A stretch of DNA of 64,000 bases from Amblyornis subalaris (Eukaryota > Chordata > Aves > Passeriformes > Ptilonorhynchidae), in NCBI GenBank assembly GCA_018881555.1, contig JACAXG010000034.1, forward strand, positions 695,327-759,326. Reading direction: 5' to 3'. How positions within the stretch are numbered: the stretch's first letter is position 1; every line of letters begins with the position of its first letter. Shown in pieces: positions 27,480-38,615 of the stretch. The notes below the pieces were generated by a model, which was not told where the DNA came from, searched no databases, and saw only the letters and a program-made list of their open reading frames with translations. A program made the position numbers and the translations under genes.

Positions 27480-30400
27480 GACTGTTTCTAGACATGTTAA
27501 GTATGTTTGAAGCGTTGTAGTACATTTTGATTTGTACAACTCTAGTTGAGTTGTATTCTAATCACAGTACAGTCTATTCAAAATACAGTCACTTTTTTTT
27601 TTCTCTCACTGAGATGTTGCTAATATAATGAAAATTTTCTGCAGTGGATTTTACAGATCAGATAGGTGCCTATCTGCTGCATGGACCATGTCTTTATTGG
27701 ATCAAACTTCCAGTATTGCAAAAGGAACCCTTTATTTTCAGTCATTTCCTAGTCTTTGTTGTAGATGTTCTCCTGACTCTGGTGGTTTCCAGCTAGGAAA
27801 AAATAACGTTGAGTTTTGGCTTCCATAGTAGTCATACTCGCCAATTCTGTGACCTCTCTCATTTTCAGGAACTCCTTGTGTGAAANCTAAAGATGTAAAG
27901 CATGCTCCAGTAGTGCTAAAATACTTTCAAAACATTAGAAGAAGGGGAAGAGGTTTCACTCCGGCTGTTTTTAATTCCAAAACATGAAATGGCTTCATAT
28001 CTGCCTTAGAAAGTATGACTACCTATAACTTTTTGTCAAGGTGTACTACTGTTTTAATATAAGCTCCTATGTACCATTTTGCTAGACTTTCCTGCCTCTG
28101 AATTCCTAATCCCTTTCTCATTATATAAATTCTGCTTGTTGTCGCTTAGGCAGCCTTACCCTCTCACTTGTTTCCCCTGCCTTTGGTGGGGATTTTTTGG
28201 GATTTATTCCTGTGCCTGCTACCTACTTCTAAGAAACTTGCACATGATTGATATTCTCAGAGACCTCTATCTCTCCAGTCAATTTGGCTGAAGTTAAACT
28301 GTAGTGTTGGAATTACTAAGAGGCAGGAACTGACAGATGAATGATATGATTAAATATCTTTGAAATCACACTTGGAATATGTAGGACCTCTATGCAGTGG
28401 TAATTGTCAGGAAAGTCTGTTTTTCATGAAGTTTTGCTTCTGAATGCTCGTCAGTCTGTCACCACTTATTTTGAAGCCCGATTATTTTTGCATATAGAGG
28501 ACATGATAATACAGAGACCTCTGGGTTCTTTCTCCAATATGGCATTACATTTTCCTCTGTTTTGGGCTGCAAAGAACTCAAAAAGTGAGCTTATACAAAT
28601 GCCCGTAGTGATGGTCACTCATTTGGGAAGGGAAACAATCTTGTCTGTTTTTTGGCTTGACTTATCAAGGCTTATGAAGGACCTCATTGGAGTGATGTCC
28701 CAGATCTGTCTTATATGTAAGAATTTAAGACTTGGAATAAACTGGGAGAAAAATCACAAACACCCACTGAAAAGTTTCTATTCATAGGACCTGTTCTGGG
28801 CTTAAATGCCATTGCAGGGCAAGTTTGAAAAAACAAAAAAGGCAACTATTAATCAGATTCTTCTTTCCAAAGAAACATTTCATGTTTCTTCTGAAGTTAG
28901 TGAGGCTGTGGTATTCTTCAAGGTTATGGAAACTTAAGACACAGCTGTACTTTGCAAATTTTTGCAAATTTTGTATATCAGAGTATTAAGCTTCTTAAAA
29001 AGGACAAATGCTCATCAGTGTTCTGAACTGGAGGTGCAGCAGTGGCTGGTGGTTTAACTCTTGCAAACATGTTTACCTGCCAAGCTCACAAAAAGATGTT
29101 TCTAAACTATGGAGACCTGTTAAAGATGCCCTTTAGAAGGGGAATTTTCAGCTCACAGTGTTTTGAGTAAATAAACCTCTTTGCCCAAAAGAACAGTGCA
29201 AGTGATTTTTTTGGCAGTTTAGGAGCATGCAGGAACAAGCAGTACATTTCTTGGCTGCTCTCTCAGAATTGGCTCAGATGGTCATCTGATACTTCAGGGA
29301 GCAAGAACTGCAGAGCCAAAGAGCCTCCTGGGTGCTGATAGATGCAGTTTGCACCAGACATCAGTTGTTCTCAAACTAGTGTTCAAATTCCATTTGCTTT
29401 ATAGAAAAGGCTTATAAAATTACTACTCCTTGAGTAAGAAATCGTTACATTAGAGCTCTGGGCTAGGGTGGGGTAATCTTAAACCAGCAATCAAGCTTTT
29501 TTGCAGAGCTCTTTATTATTTTGGAATTCTGTATACTCTTTGAAGACCTTACAGACTACAATTATGCAGAGGAGAGGATAAAATAAGTTTATTAGATTTA
29601 AGTAATTCTGATGCTGAAAAGTGTATTTTTTAAAATTGGCTTGTATTATGTATCCCAGAAGTATACTAGGTCAGGCTTCTGGGGAAGGGGCACCTAAACT
29701 TGAGTCCCACTAGCTTGACAGGTGCCTCAGTGATGTTTAAGGGACATGATCTGTCTGAAGAAATATGAAGNTTAGTATAGCCTTTTCCCCTTTGGTTTGG
29801 CAGTCTGAACAGTTTGTCAGACTCATTTGTCAAGTTAGACCTTCACTACTCATTTCATTAAAAGCTCCAGGTCTTGCTGCTTATGTGATTGCTGTTTCCT
29901 AACGTGTTTTATTGAGGGTATGGGTGGAACACATGGATCGATTAAACTGGTACTACTTGTGTTCAATCAAGAATAGTTGGCAAGTGCTGAACTGAAGCAT
30001 TAAGTTTCTATGAAAGTCTTTNTAGTGTGGTTTTCTTGATGCATATAGCTCTTATTTCTCTCTCTAATATTCATAGTGCTTGGGAAGACTTGGAAGTAGG
30101 AGCTTTCTTATTTTATGATAACAAAATTAGTCTTGCTCACTAATTGAAGATCATAATGATGTGGGTATTTTTATTATGCACGGGGGAGTCATACATAAAG
30201 ATGGGTTATTGCCAAGTAAACATTCAAATAAAACCTGAAATAAAGACAATTCATTTTATGTAGTGTTTTTTGTAAGGATGAAACCAGTTATTTTCACTGG
30301 GAACACTTTTGAGGAAATGTGGAAAGGGTGAGCTCTGACTGTGGGAGCTCAAGCTTTTATGTGCTAATACAAAATACAAACTAATAAATTGGGAATGAGT

Positions 30401-32879
30401 AGTGATAGGTAGTTAAGGAGGTAAGGCCATATACTTCTAATTAATGGCTTAGTCATTCTGTTAATACATTATTTTTTGTGTTTTGAAAGGTTAATCCAAC
30501 CTTCAGTTTGAATCAGAGCAATAATTACATGGGGATATGTTTGTTTAGAGCTCAAAAGTAGACAAATATTCTGTTTCATATGTTTCTCTATATGATAACA
30601 TACTATATGTTCAGATTTCAGAAAGATTTAACAACTGTTTCTTTTAAAAAAAGCTTTTGAGCACAAATAATTGTTTTGAACAAGTGAAACCTTCATTACA
30701 GTTAAATCTCAGGATGCAGTCAGCAAAATATATAAGAATATATTTTAATATTACAAGCCTAAATATTGTATTTTTAACCTTGTGGACAGCTAGATGTGTA
30801 AAGTTTCATCTTTGTATAAAGGTCAAGATAATTTTGTAGTGTAACCAATTTATTTATCTACAGCTGCAAATATATAGCTGAAAGATTCAGATGTTTTATG
30901 TGGTCTTCATCAACAATGTAGAAGTAATTGCCTGAAGTTACTTAAGCTTTCTCTTCTTCATTGTATCTTACTGATGGAATCCTTTGTGGATGTGCAGACT
31001 GTATCTTCCTCTTATTGATTCTTCTATGCCCATGGCACATTAGAGCTTATATTTTCTGCACCACAAAAAGCTATTTCTGCAACATTCAAGAACTGCTTTT
31101 GGCTCTTCGACTTTATTTGTTGTCATGAAATTGCCATGCATTTGACTGTGTNTTATTTCAGTGAGAAATTATATTGCTACAATGCGATTAGAGGTATGGG
31201 AGTAAGATGGATTGTTGATCCATGGTGCATAGAAAAGGTTGTTTTGTGGGATAGGAACATTCTTGTGTTTGGCAAGAGACAGTGTTCTGTGCCTGTGTTC
31301 CTTCCCCTGTGCAGCGTTCCCTATTTCATGTGTGGTGTTTGACTATGTGCTCAGTTGTGCTCTGCCTTGTTTCTTCAGACATGACTCTGTTTACTGTGAC
31401 CCCAAGCCAGCAGAAGGAACATAAAGGGATTTTAGGTTCCTCTGTCAGCCTGTTCTACTTAGGGTTACTCTTGGATTTGAATGTTCTTGCAAGAAAAACA
31501 TAATCTAACTTAGCTAAACAAAGAAAGGTGCATTTTTGGTTTTTTTTACAGTCTTTGTTTCTTTTTCCATGACAATTGAGTGTTAGATTTTTTCCTTTGG
31601 TCCTGCCCCTATTGCTGCACTTGCATGCAGAATATGATCTACTGTGGGAAATCATCTAAGGCTATTTGGTGAAAAATTGTAGGTCACGGCACATGGTGAA
31701 AAGAAAACTATGCTTATTAATATGGAAATACTGTCATCCGTAATCCTTGGATAGTCTACCAAGAACGAGGTCCTCATGCAAATGAAGTTTATTTTGAGGT
31801 TTACTGTGGGCTGAGTTACACATTTTTCTCCAGACATCTTGCCTTAGTTTTGGTTTCATCAATCTGCACATTTATATAAAGATGCCTGTCTCAGTATAAT
31901 TCATGAAGTTACTCGTTTCTGAGCTGGAAGTGTGGATGCAATTTTACACTACACTAAACTTGCTATCTCAGGGGGTGCTTATCAGGTAAACCAAATGAAG
32001 TAAAAGGGAAATGATGAAAGGCTGCTACAGGTGTAAACTTAAGTGAACAGTCACATCCTAAAGAGAGTTCTTTACAATACCGGTTAGTGCAATAAAAAAT
32101 AGAAATGATGGCTGATTTTATTTCATTGAAGTTTTTTGCAGAAGCAAGTTAGCTTATGGTACAAGAGCAGAGTAATTGCAGAGGGCGTGTTTTTGATCAA
32201 ATTCTGTAATGCAATTTATTAAAATATATAGGCAGATTGAAATCCTGCAGAGACCCCATGACTTGTGAAAAAGGAAATAAAGTTTGAATCCTATAGGGCT
32301 TGAAAAAAAAAACAAACCCCAAACAAACAATTTAGAAAGTTTTGCATCTTAGAGTTGTTAGCACACAACAAAGAACAACAAATCCTAAGGAGACTATGAC
32401 AGTATTTACTTCAGTTCTAAGGAAAAATGCTTTTTTCTTCAAACTCTTTTAAGTGTTCACATATACAGTTGTTTGAAATGCTTTACCAAGAGCTCTTCAT
32501 AATCAAATCAATGCATAGTCCAGATTGTTCATGATTTCATAGCGATAACTGGGGGAAAAATAGCAGCTTCTGATTTCATTTTGTGTTGAAGTTGGAGAAT
32601 ATTCATGTATTTCTGTAGCTGTTTCTTTACTACTTTTTGTAGACCATTAAGAATTTGACTCAGCAATTAAAGACCATTTTTTTGACGTGTCAAATAACCT
32701 TGAATTTTTAATGTTTGAAAATGAGGATTAAATATCCCAGAGCCATTCATTTTGTGGTCTGCTGACACTTCCTTGCAAAAGCTAGTGTAAATTGCAGATC
32801 AGCAAATTCCCTGCTGTTAAGCTTACAACGTCCCTGGTTTTATAATTACACACAGCTGATTTTAAAATGGGTTTTCACA
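27480..32879 (+). other. DLG1: DLG1 large intron, segment 6
   Basis: AT-rich intron. The only long open frame (127 codons at 28404-28787) has no recognisable domain and sits in no coding context. No repeat family recognised. Confidence 0.65.
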
Positions 32880-33324
32880 TGCTCATTGGTGCAGTGCGAA
32901 AGCACCTTGCAGGAAGCGTCGGGTTTATCTCTATCGGGCCGTGTAACGAGTCCCTTGCTGCAACATCTCGCCCCTCCCCTAAGCAACCAGCACACACTGA
33001 GCAGTGGCTCTGCTGGAGTTGCTTCTGTTTTCATGGAGGAGATAGCAGTCCTTGCACTGCAGCAGGTGGAGCTGCCTTGGATCTAACCCGGGGTTCTGGC
33101 TGAGAGGATCCGAGTATTACTTTGGGCCGTGAGACAGTTGTCACTTCAAGCTGGCGCTAACGTAATTAAATACAAAGCTGACTCAAAAATTTTAAAAATG
33201 GACACGGGATTTTTTCTTGGCTTTTTTTGTAAGATCTGGTTTCTAACGTGAAGCAAAATTCTTCCTGAAGGATTCAACCTATTTATATAAAGGCTTATTT
33301 TTGAACACTATGGACCTAGATTAA
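32880..33324 (+). promoter_or_regulatory. DLG1: Candidate promoter region of the alpha-type DLG1 transcript
   Basis: GC content rises and CpGs reappear at about 32895-33175 within AT-rich intron, directly 5' of the alpha first exon. A GC-box-like CGCCCCTCCCCT lies at 32969-32980. A TATA-like TATATAAAGG lies at 33284-33293, and an initiator-type CTAGATT (pyrimidine-rich Inr consensus) at 33316-33322, about 32 bases further on. That spacing suits a TATA-driven start near 33318. Placement relative to a first exon is the main argument; transcription itself is inferred. Confidence 0.5.
33284..33293 (+). promoter_or_regulatory. DLG1: TATA-box-like element before the alpha first exon
   Basis: TATATAAAGG, a good match to the TATA consensus, 32 bases before an Inr-like CTAGATT (33316-33322). 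It predicts initiation around 33318, only a few bases 5' of the first in-frame ATG (33325). A chance match is possible in AT-rich DNA. Confidence 0.4.
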
Positions 33325-33453
33325 ATGTCAAAGACAGGCAGCAAGCAGCGCTTACAGAGGCATTTTTCTGGAATCTCAGTCACGGATCGATTGAAGTGCA
33401 CAGGGTCTGAAAAAATGTCTCCTAGCATAAAAAACTTGGATTGTTTTTCTCCG

Positions 33454-33516
33454 ATGCTATGCCACTGTAAAGTAGCATGTACCAACAACACAATATCTTT
33501 AATGTTTGGATGTAAG
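33454..33516 (+). CDS. DLG1: DLG1 alternative first exon, alpha-type palmitoylated N-terminus
   Basis: Encodes 21 residues, MLCHCK...MFGCK, with cysteines at 3, 5, 9 and 20. Cys3 and Cys5 reproduce the spacing of the palmitoylated cysteines of PSD-95 (MDCLC...). A nearly identical alternative N-terminus is, to my memory, used by the paralogue DLG2 directly before its KYRYQDED exon. The donor AAG|GTGGGT at 33517 leaves phase 0, which joins exon B (AAA TAT CGC...) to give ...[13 protein letters not shown]. This form replaces the L27 domain with a lipid anchor and should send SAP97 to membranes and synaptic sites. The start was chosen at 33454 because it puts CxC at 3/5. The frame is open back to ATG 33325 (after a TAA at 33322-33324), and ATG 33415 has a better Kozak context (A at -3), so 13 or 43 extra residues cannot be excluded. 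No upstream acceptor is needed. Confidence 0.88.
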
Positions 33517-34289
33517 GTGGGTCTATAAAAGGACTTTCCTGGAAATGTAAGCTGCATTTAATGAATGATTGCCTTTGTGTCTAATGTAACTGTACCTTAA
33601 ATTTCTGGTTAAATAGTGTGTATTTTATTCCATGCCTTACTCAATTATCTGAGCTCTTAGTGATGGTGACAGAAGTAATGAATTATCATGCCTACTGTTT
33701 AAAGGTCCCTTTGAACAACATTTTGAATTTACTGAATGCCGCATGTAAAATGTCGTCATTCTTCATTAATCAGCATTAATCATCATGTAATCAGTTTATT
33801 GCACTTGGCTTTCATTTTCTTTGGCTGTAGAGAATTAAATACACAGGAGACTTGCACTGAGATACAGGGCTGGAAATGCCTCCTGACATCATTTTGATGG
33901 AAGCAATTGTTAGTGGCAGGTTTGGGTTTAACAGTGCCCTCAGGCATTTAGTCATTTTAGGACTACATCAACTGTTTAGGTTTCAGAGGAATAAAACATA
34001 TATAATTTGGTAATCATCAGAATGGTAAACAGAATATATTCAATGTCGTGTCAAAAATGTTTGGGTTTTTTTTTCAGTAAAATTAACACTCAATGTCAAG
34101 GATATGATGAGAATGTTAAGTACTGGAAAGCCCCTTTAAAATTTAAGGGATATATGTATGAAGTTACTTCTGAGGCAGAAATTAGGACATCTTTCTCTCT
34201 AAAACTTTCTTTACATATTCAGTGTTTGCAAGTCAGTGTTTGTTATTTTTAACAACAAGTATTTCAACTAGATTTTATTTTATAAAGTG
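33517..34289 (+). other. DLG1: Intron after the alpha first exon, with a possible conserved non-coding stretch
   Basis: AT-rich intron. About 33560-33880 is free of recognisable repeats and has a dense set of TAAT cores (for example 'cattaatcagcattaatcat' ending near 33783). It looks like a homeodomain-type enhancer, but only alignment would show conservation. Confidence 0.4.
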
Positions 34290-34375
34290 GGATCAACTGT
34301 GCATGTGCATATATACACACATATTCATTTATGATGCATTTATATATATACACATACATATATGTATCACAAAGT
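34290..34375 (+). repeat. Imperfect TA/CA/TG dinucleotide-rich tract
   Basis: Alternating purine-pyrimidine DNA made of TA, CA and TG steps, with runs such as 'catatatacacacatattca' and 'tatatatacacatacatata'. A degenerate microsatellite, possibly polymorphic and able to form Z-DNA. Confidence 0.75.
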
Positions 34376-34814
34376 GTTGATGCTGAATAAATGTCACCTA
34401 CGTTGGGAGGGAGGAGTCTAAATTTTTATGGTTCTTTTTGATAGTGGAAATATTATAAAACTTAAAGTTGAATGCTTTATTTCAGGAGGAAGACTTTGCT
34501 TTGTTTTGAGTCTNCTTATCCTTCATGTGTCCAAAGCATTTTTCAAGTGGAAATATGTACCTATTTATTGATGCAATTTGGAAACTACTTGATATAATAT
34601 TAANATTTCTTTCCTTCTTTTTTTTTGTGGAACTGCACACCCTTTTTCTTATTTATAGGATATGCTGATGTTTAAACAACGAACTTGGGAAGAAAGCCAC
34701 GGAATGAAAAAATACTCTCGGGTTGGATTTTGCCCGTTGAGCTGCAGAGCAGGGATGCTGTTCACTTTAAGAGCAAACTAAAAATACCCAGCCAACATGC
34801 AGCCTCCACTTTAG

Positions 34815-35075
34815 GCATGTTGTGCCGGGGCTGAGCGATGGCGGCGGGTTCCTTGCGCTGCCCGAGCGCACCCGCGGCCCCGCAGCTTCCCCGGCGCTGT
34901 GGGGCGCGGGGCGGCCGCCCGAGGGCGCTGCCGGCGGCGGGGGGGCCGCGCCGCCCCCGAGCGCTGCCGGCACCGTTCCTGCTCCTCGCCTTCGTGGTGT
35001 CCTTCGGCTGCGCGCGGGGCACGGCATCTTGCAGGGCAGAGCACAGTCCCCCCGAACGCGGGTCGCTCGGCAGGG
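34815..35075 (+). promoter_or_regulatory. Dense CpG island inside the DLG1 intron; candidate promoter
   Basis: Some 260 bases of very GC-rich DNA crowded with CpG, in sharp contrast with the AT-rich flanks. It lies 1.3 kb 3' of the alpha first exon and 5.7 kb 5' of exon B. A TATA-like CTAAAAATAC is at 34778-34787. An ATG at 34838 in a strong context (GCG ATG G) opens an 82-codon frame to TGA 35084-35086, with an Arg/Pro-rich start, a hydrophobic stretch (APFLLLAFVVSFGCA) and no family I recognise. Frames on the opposite strand are also open, as expected from GC-rich DNA. AATAAA signals follow at 35277 and 35308. No convincing donor joins it to exon B. It may drive another DLG1 transcript, a separate short or antisense RNA, or none. 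Confidence 0.55.
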
Positions 35076-35289
35076 GTGTGCTTTGAAATGCCTTGGACTG
35101 TTTGTGCACAGGCTCGAGGTGTCTTAGACTAAACGTGGATTGCTGTTAGTCCAGAGTGGGTGCTCCGTGCTACTCTGTGATACCTCTAAATTGCTTGCGT
35201 CCCAAAGGAACTGAAGGATTTCTGTTGAAACAGTGACTTGCAGAGAGACTTCGCACCAGGCACTTGTCAATTTTTGAATAAAAGTTGTC

Positions 35290-38200
35290 GGGGTGGATAG
35301 TACTAAAAATAAAATGCTCTGTCCTCTGAGAAGATGCAGCCTTTGAATATTGAGTAAATATTTAAATGACAGTGTGAAACAGTATTACAGGGTTACCTAT
35401 ACCTGTCTTTCACGTAAAGAAACAATCTCACACAAGTAATCACATGAAATAGTGTTTTCAATTTTTCATTTTTTTGACACATCAGAAGAACGTTCACAAT
35501 CTGAGTGTTCCTTCTTTAGTNTCTTTTCCTTGGCCTTCTGGAGAAGGTGAACTTGACCACAAATACTTCTGGAGTTTTTGAAAATGTATATACTTATTCT
35601 TAATTGTTTTATTGTTTGTGGACGTCCATGACATGAAGCATTACGTAAATACGTTGATCACTAGCTGTGCATTTTGACATATGATGGAACACTGTGACCT
35701 AAATAAGCATGTTATAAGCAGTTTTAGTCAAGATACAATGTCAAACTAAAACTGTCCATGAAGGTTGAAATGCCTTATGTCTTTGTTGTAGCTCTAGTTA
35801 TTAAAGAAAACTTACTGCTTTTATTTGAGTATGCAGCAGTTAGTTACTCAAAGTACTGAACTTGTATTTGAAAAAGAAAACCCAAAGATCAAAACCCCTC
35901 TTCCAATATTTCAAATTATTCAGTTTATCATATGTTGAAGCCTAAAGTGAAAATAATACTGAATGTCCTGTTTTATGATCAATGAAGAAGTTCTAAAAAG
36001 ATTCAAACACTGTCATCTTTTCTTGCATTACTTAAGTTTTGTTATTCACAGCCTTTCAGCTTCTCAGTATAAATTGCTGTTTGCTTGCAAAGAGATTTTA
36101 TTCAACTTTCATAATCTTCTTGTTTTTTACAAACAAAAAGTTTTCAAGTTGACTTCAGTTCTGCAGCAGTGGAGCATACCTTCACTTTTGTGTTCTTTTT
36201 TTCTCCTTTATCTGGAAGGCACTATTATTTTCCTAAGCACTAGTTCCTGGTTTAACACTATAGACTACAGGAAAGACTTGTACAAAATGCGTTAGCATCT
36301 TAATATATTACTCATTTTTAATTAGTTTTGTTTTAGCAAGGTATACAAAATTTGTCTGTATTGTTGCTTTTGTTTATTAGAGTTGTTGGAAGTTATTTTC
36401 TGCTGAATGGTATCTGGATTACAGAGTTGTGAAGGTCGTTTTTGGGGAGATGTGAAAGCTGTAGGTATTTAGTCTTTTTTACCCATTTGCTTTTGACACT
36501 GCATCTAAGTTTTTGTTATGCAGGAGTGGAGATGTTGCATGTCAAACAGTGTTTCACAACTTCANTTGCTGGAATGATCTTTTGAAGGATCCTTCTAGAT
36601 TTAGTTTAACTGGTAAAGTGGAGCAATGACTAAAAAAAGACGAGTATCTAAACCTGGGGAATTGTGTGCAAATGGTCTAAAACTACTTGATTTTATCATG
36701 TAGCCTGTTCATACTACCTCAGAAAGGGTCTGGCCCTGTGATCTGTGTATTTATCAAATTCAAATTATTAGATTTACTTATTAAAGTCCTCTTTTGTTCT
36801 TAAAGTCTTTCAAAACATGGTTGGACTTGTACAGTAGAAATGAAAACTTAACCCAGGGACAGACCNTGTGTTAGACTGTGCTTTCCCGAGGTATGTTTTT
36901 TTTTTGTTGTTGGAAGTGAGCAGTAACTTGGGAGTCACATTGCTGGTGGGTGGGGAGGGCTAAAGTCTGGAGAAGGGAAGGGAGTTTGAAATATCTTCTT
37001 TTTGAAATACTGATAAGAGATTAGGAAGACTAAAGTGAACCTCTTAGAATGAGTCTCCTNAAACTTTTCTGTGCTTTTTCTGTGAACAGATAGTCTCTGT
37101 CCTGAGAAATAGTGCTATAAAATGTCAAAATCCCTGTTTGTCCTGCATATTGTTGCAGATACTTTGTTCATTCTTATTTTTGTGTAACTTTGCTAGGCCT
37201 GAGACTTGAAGCAAGGAGTTTATGGGCCTGAAAAACGATTTCACTTTGGTGAATTGGGATGATTTTCTCATCTCATGCAAACTAGGACCAGTTTATTAAA
37301 GTAAATGGATTTTTCAGTAGTTTACACCAATGACCATGGAGTTTGGTGACATTTCAAAACTCATTGAAGGTGTAATTTAACCTGAACATATCCTGTTAAC
37401 TACGTTGGATCAGAAGAGAAATGTTTTAAATTAGTTTTGACACACCTCTATTATGCAACAGAATCCTTTGGGGCAGTATCTCTATCAGAGGTATGTGTTA
37501 AATGTTTAGCACTTGGTTGCTTAGGACTTAAAATTATGGTTATAAGTCATAAAGCAGTCCATAAAGCTTCTTAAAAAGCAGTTAAATTGCTTGGCCATTA
37601 CCTAATTGAGTGCTGGGAGTTGGGCAGCTGAGGCTCTGCAAGTTCAGAGTTGCTTTACCACACCTTTTCCTTTCCGTTGATGTGTCCGTTGCTCGGCTGG
37701 CTCTTGTGAACTAGGGTCTCCTTGGAGCCTGGATTTGGGTGCAGGATTGGATTCTCTTACTTGTAAGCAGAGTAATGATCTCTTCCTAGCCACTGCAGAT
37801 GGGTCGGCCCTACTCTTTNCCTGCTTTTCTCCCTGTTATGCCAGCATTGCTGTGTGTCTCAGCTTGTCGTGAGCCTCTTCAGGGAACTACAGAAAATTTG
37901 GTATTGCTGGAAGAGGGAAAAAACCATTCTGTTGAATTAGCTTGCTGAGCTTGCTCACTGTCTGAAGTCAGCTGTGTGCTCCCAGCAAGGGGCAGGGAGA
38001 TGAAGTTGTACAGCTCGACCAAGAGCAACTGAATGGGTTCTGCTGCTTTGGACACTGGCTGACCTTGGCGTGAGCTGGGCTGTACTGTGAAATTGTGTCT
38101 TTAGACTCCTGTGGAGGGGAACTTGCATAGGGCTTCGAATGTAGCAGCACAATTAACTCGGCATGGCTGGAGCAGCTGACTGAATTCTTGTTCAGGGGCT

Positions 38201-38479
38201 AGCAGCTCCTGGGAGAGGAAGGGAAGGGGCAGTGNGGAGTGGCTGTTTGACCAGCCAGCTCGCTTGAAGGTGCTGCCTCAGACAGGAGGCACAGTATTCA
38301 GAGGTGGTGCTCTACAGTAAAGCAGTACAAACACTTCCACTTCCAGGAAGAATTAACTGTTATAAGATACAGCATTTTGCTTTACTTAAAGCACTTTGCT
38401 CAAAAGTAGTTTCTGTAAAGGGCAGGGATAGTGTGCTACATTTCAGAATAGGTAGTAGCGTGGATATTAGGTTTTCATG
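35290..38479 (+). other. DLG1: DLG1 large intron, segment 7
   Basis: AT-rich intron. A 110-codon open frame at 35963-36295 is low in complexity and has no domain. Mild rise in GC at about 37600-38300 without recognisable exons. Confidence 0.65.
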
Positions 38480-38615
38480 TGCTTCAGAGAATCAAGTAAG
38501 TTGGAAAAGACTTTTGAGATCATCANGTTCAACCTATGGCCTAACGCCACCTTGTCAACTAGACCATGGCACTAAATGCCACATCCAATCTTTTCTTAAA
38601 CAACTTAGGTCCTTG
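38480..38615 (-). mobile_element. CR1 LINE 3' end fragment, antisense
   Basis: Classic antisense CR1 terminus: 'agttggaaaagacttttgag', 'atcatc-ngttcaacctatgg', 'cctaacgccaccttgtcaac', 'tagaccatggcactaaatgc', then 'cacatccaatcttttcttaa'. Only about 130 bases of the element remain. Confidence 0.88.

Noticed and set aside
28404..28787. 127-codon plus-strand open frame
   Set aside because: No domain, no splice or promoter context, and composition like the surrounding intron.
33001..33076. Short frame MEEIAVLALQQ followed by a donor-like CAG|GTGGAG, as another DLG1 first exon
   Set aside because: Weak donor, no match to a known DLG N-terminus, and the region fits better as promoter or 5' leader of the alpha transcript.
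34762..35109. Open frames on the minus strand of the CpG island (up to 115 codons)
   Set aside because: GC-rich DNA lacks stop codons on all strands. Composition is Arg/Ala/Pro-rich with no domain, and there is no independent sign of coding.
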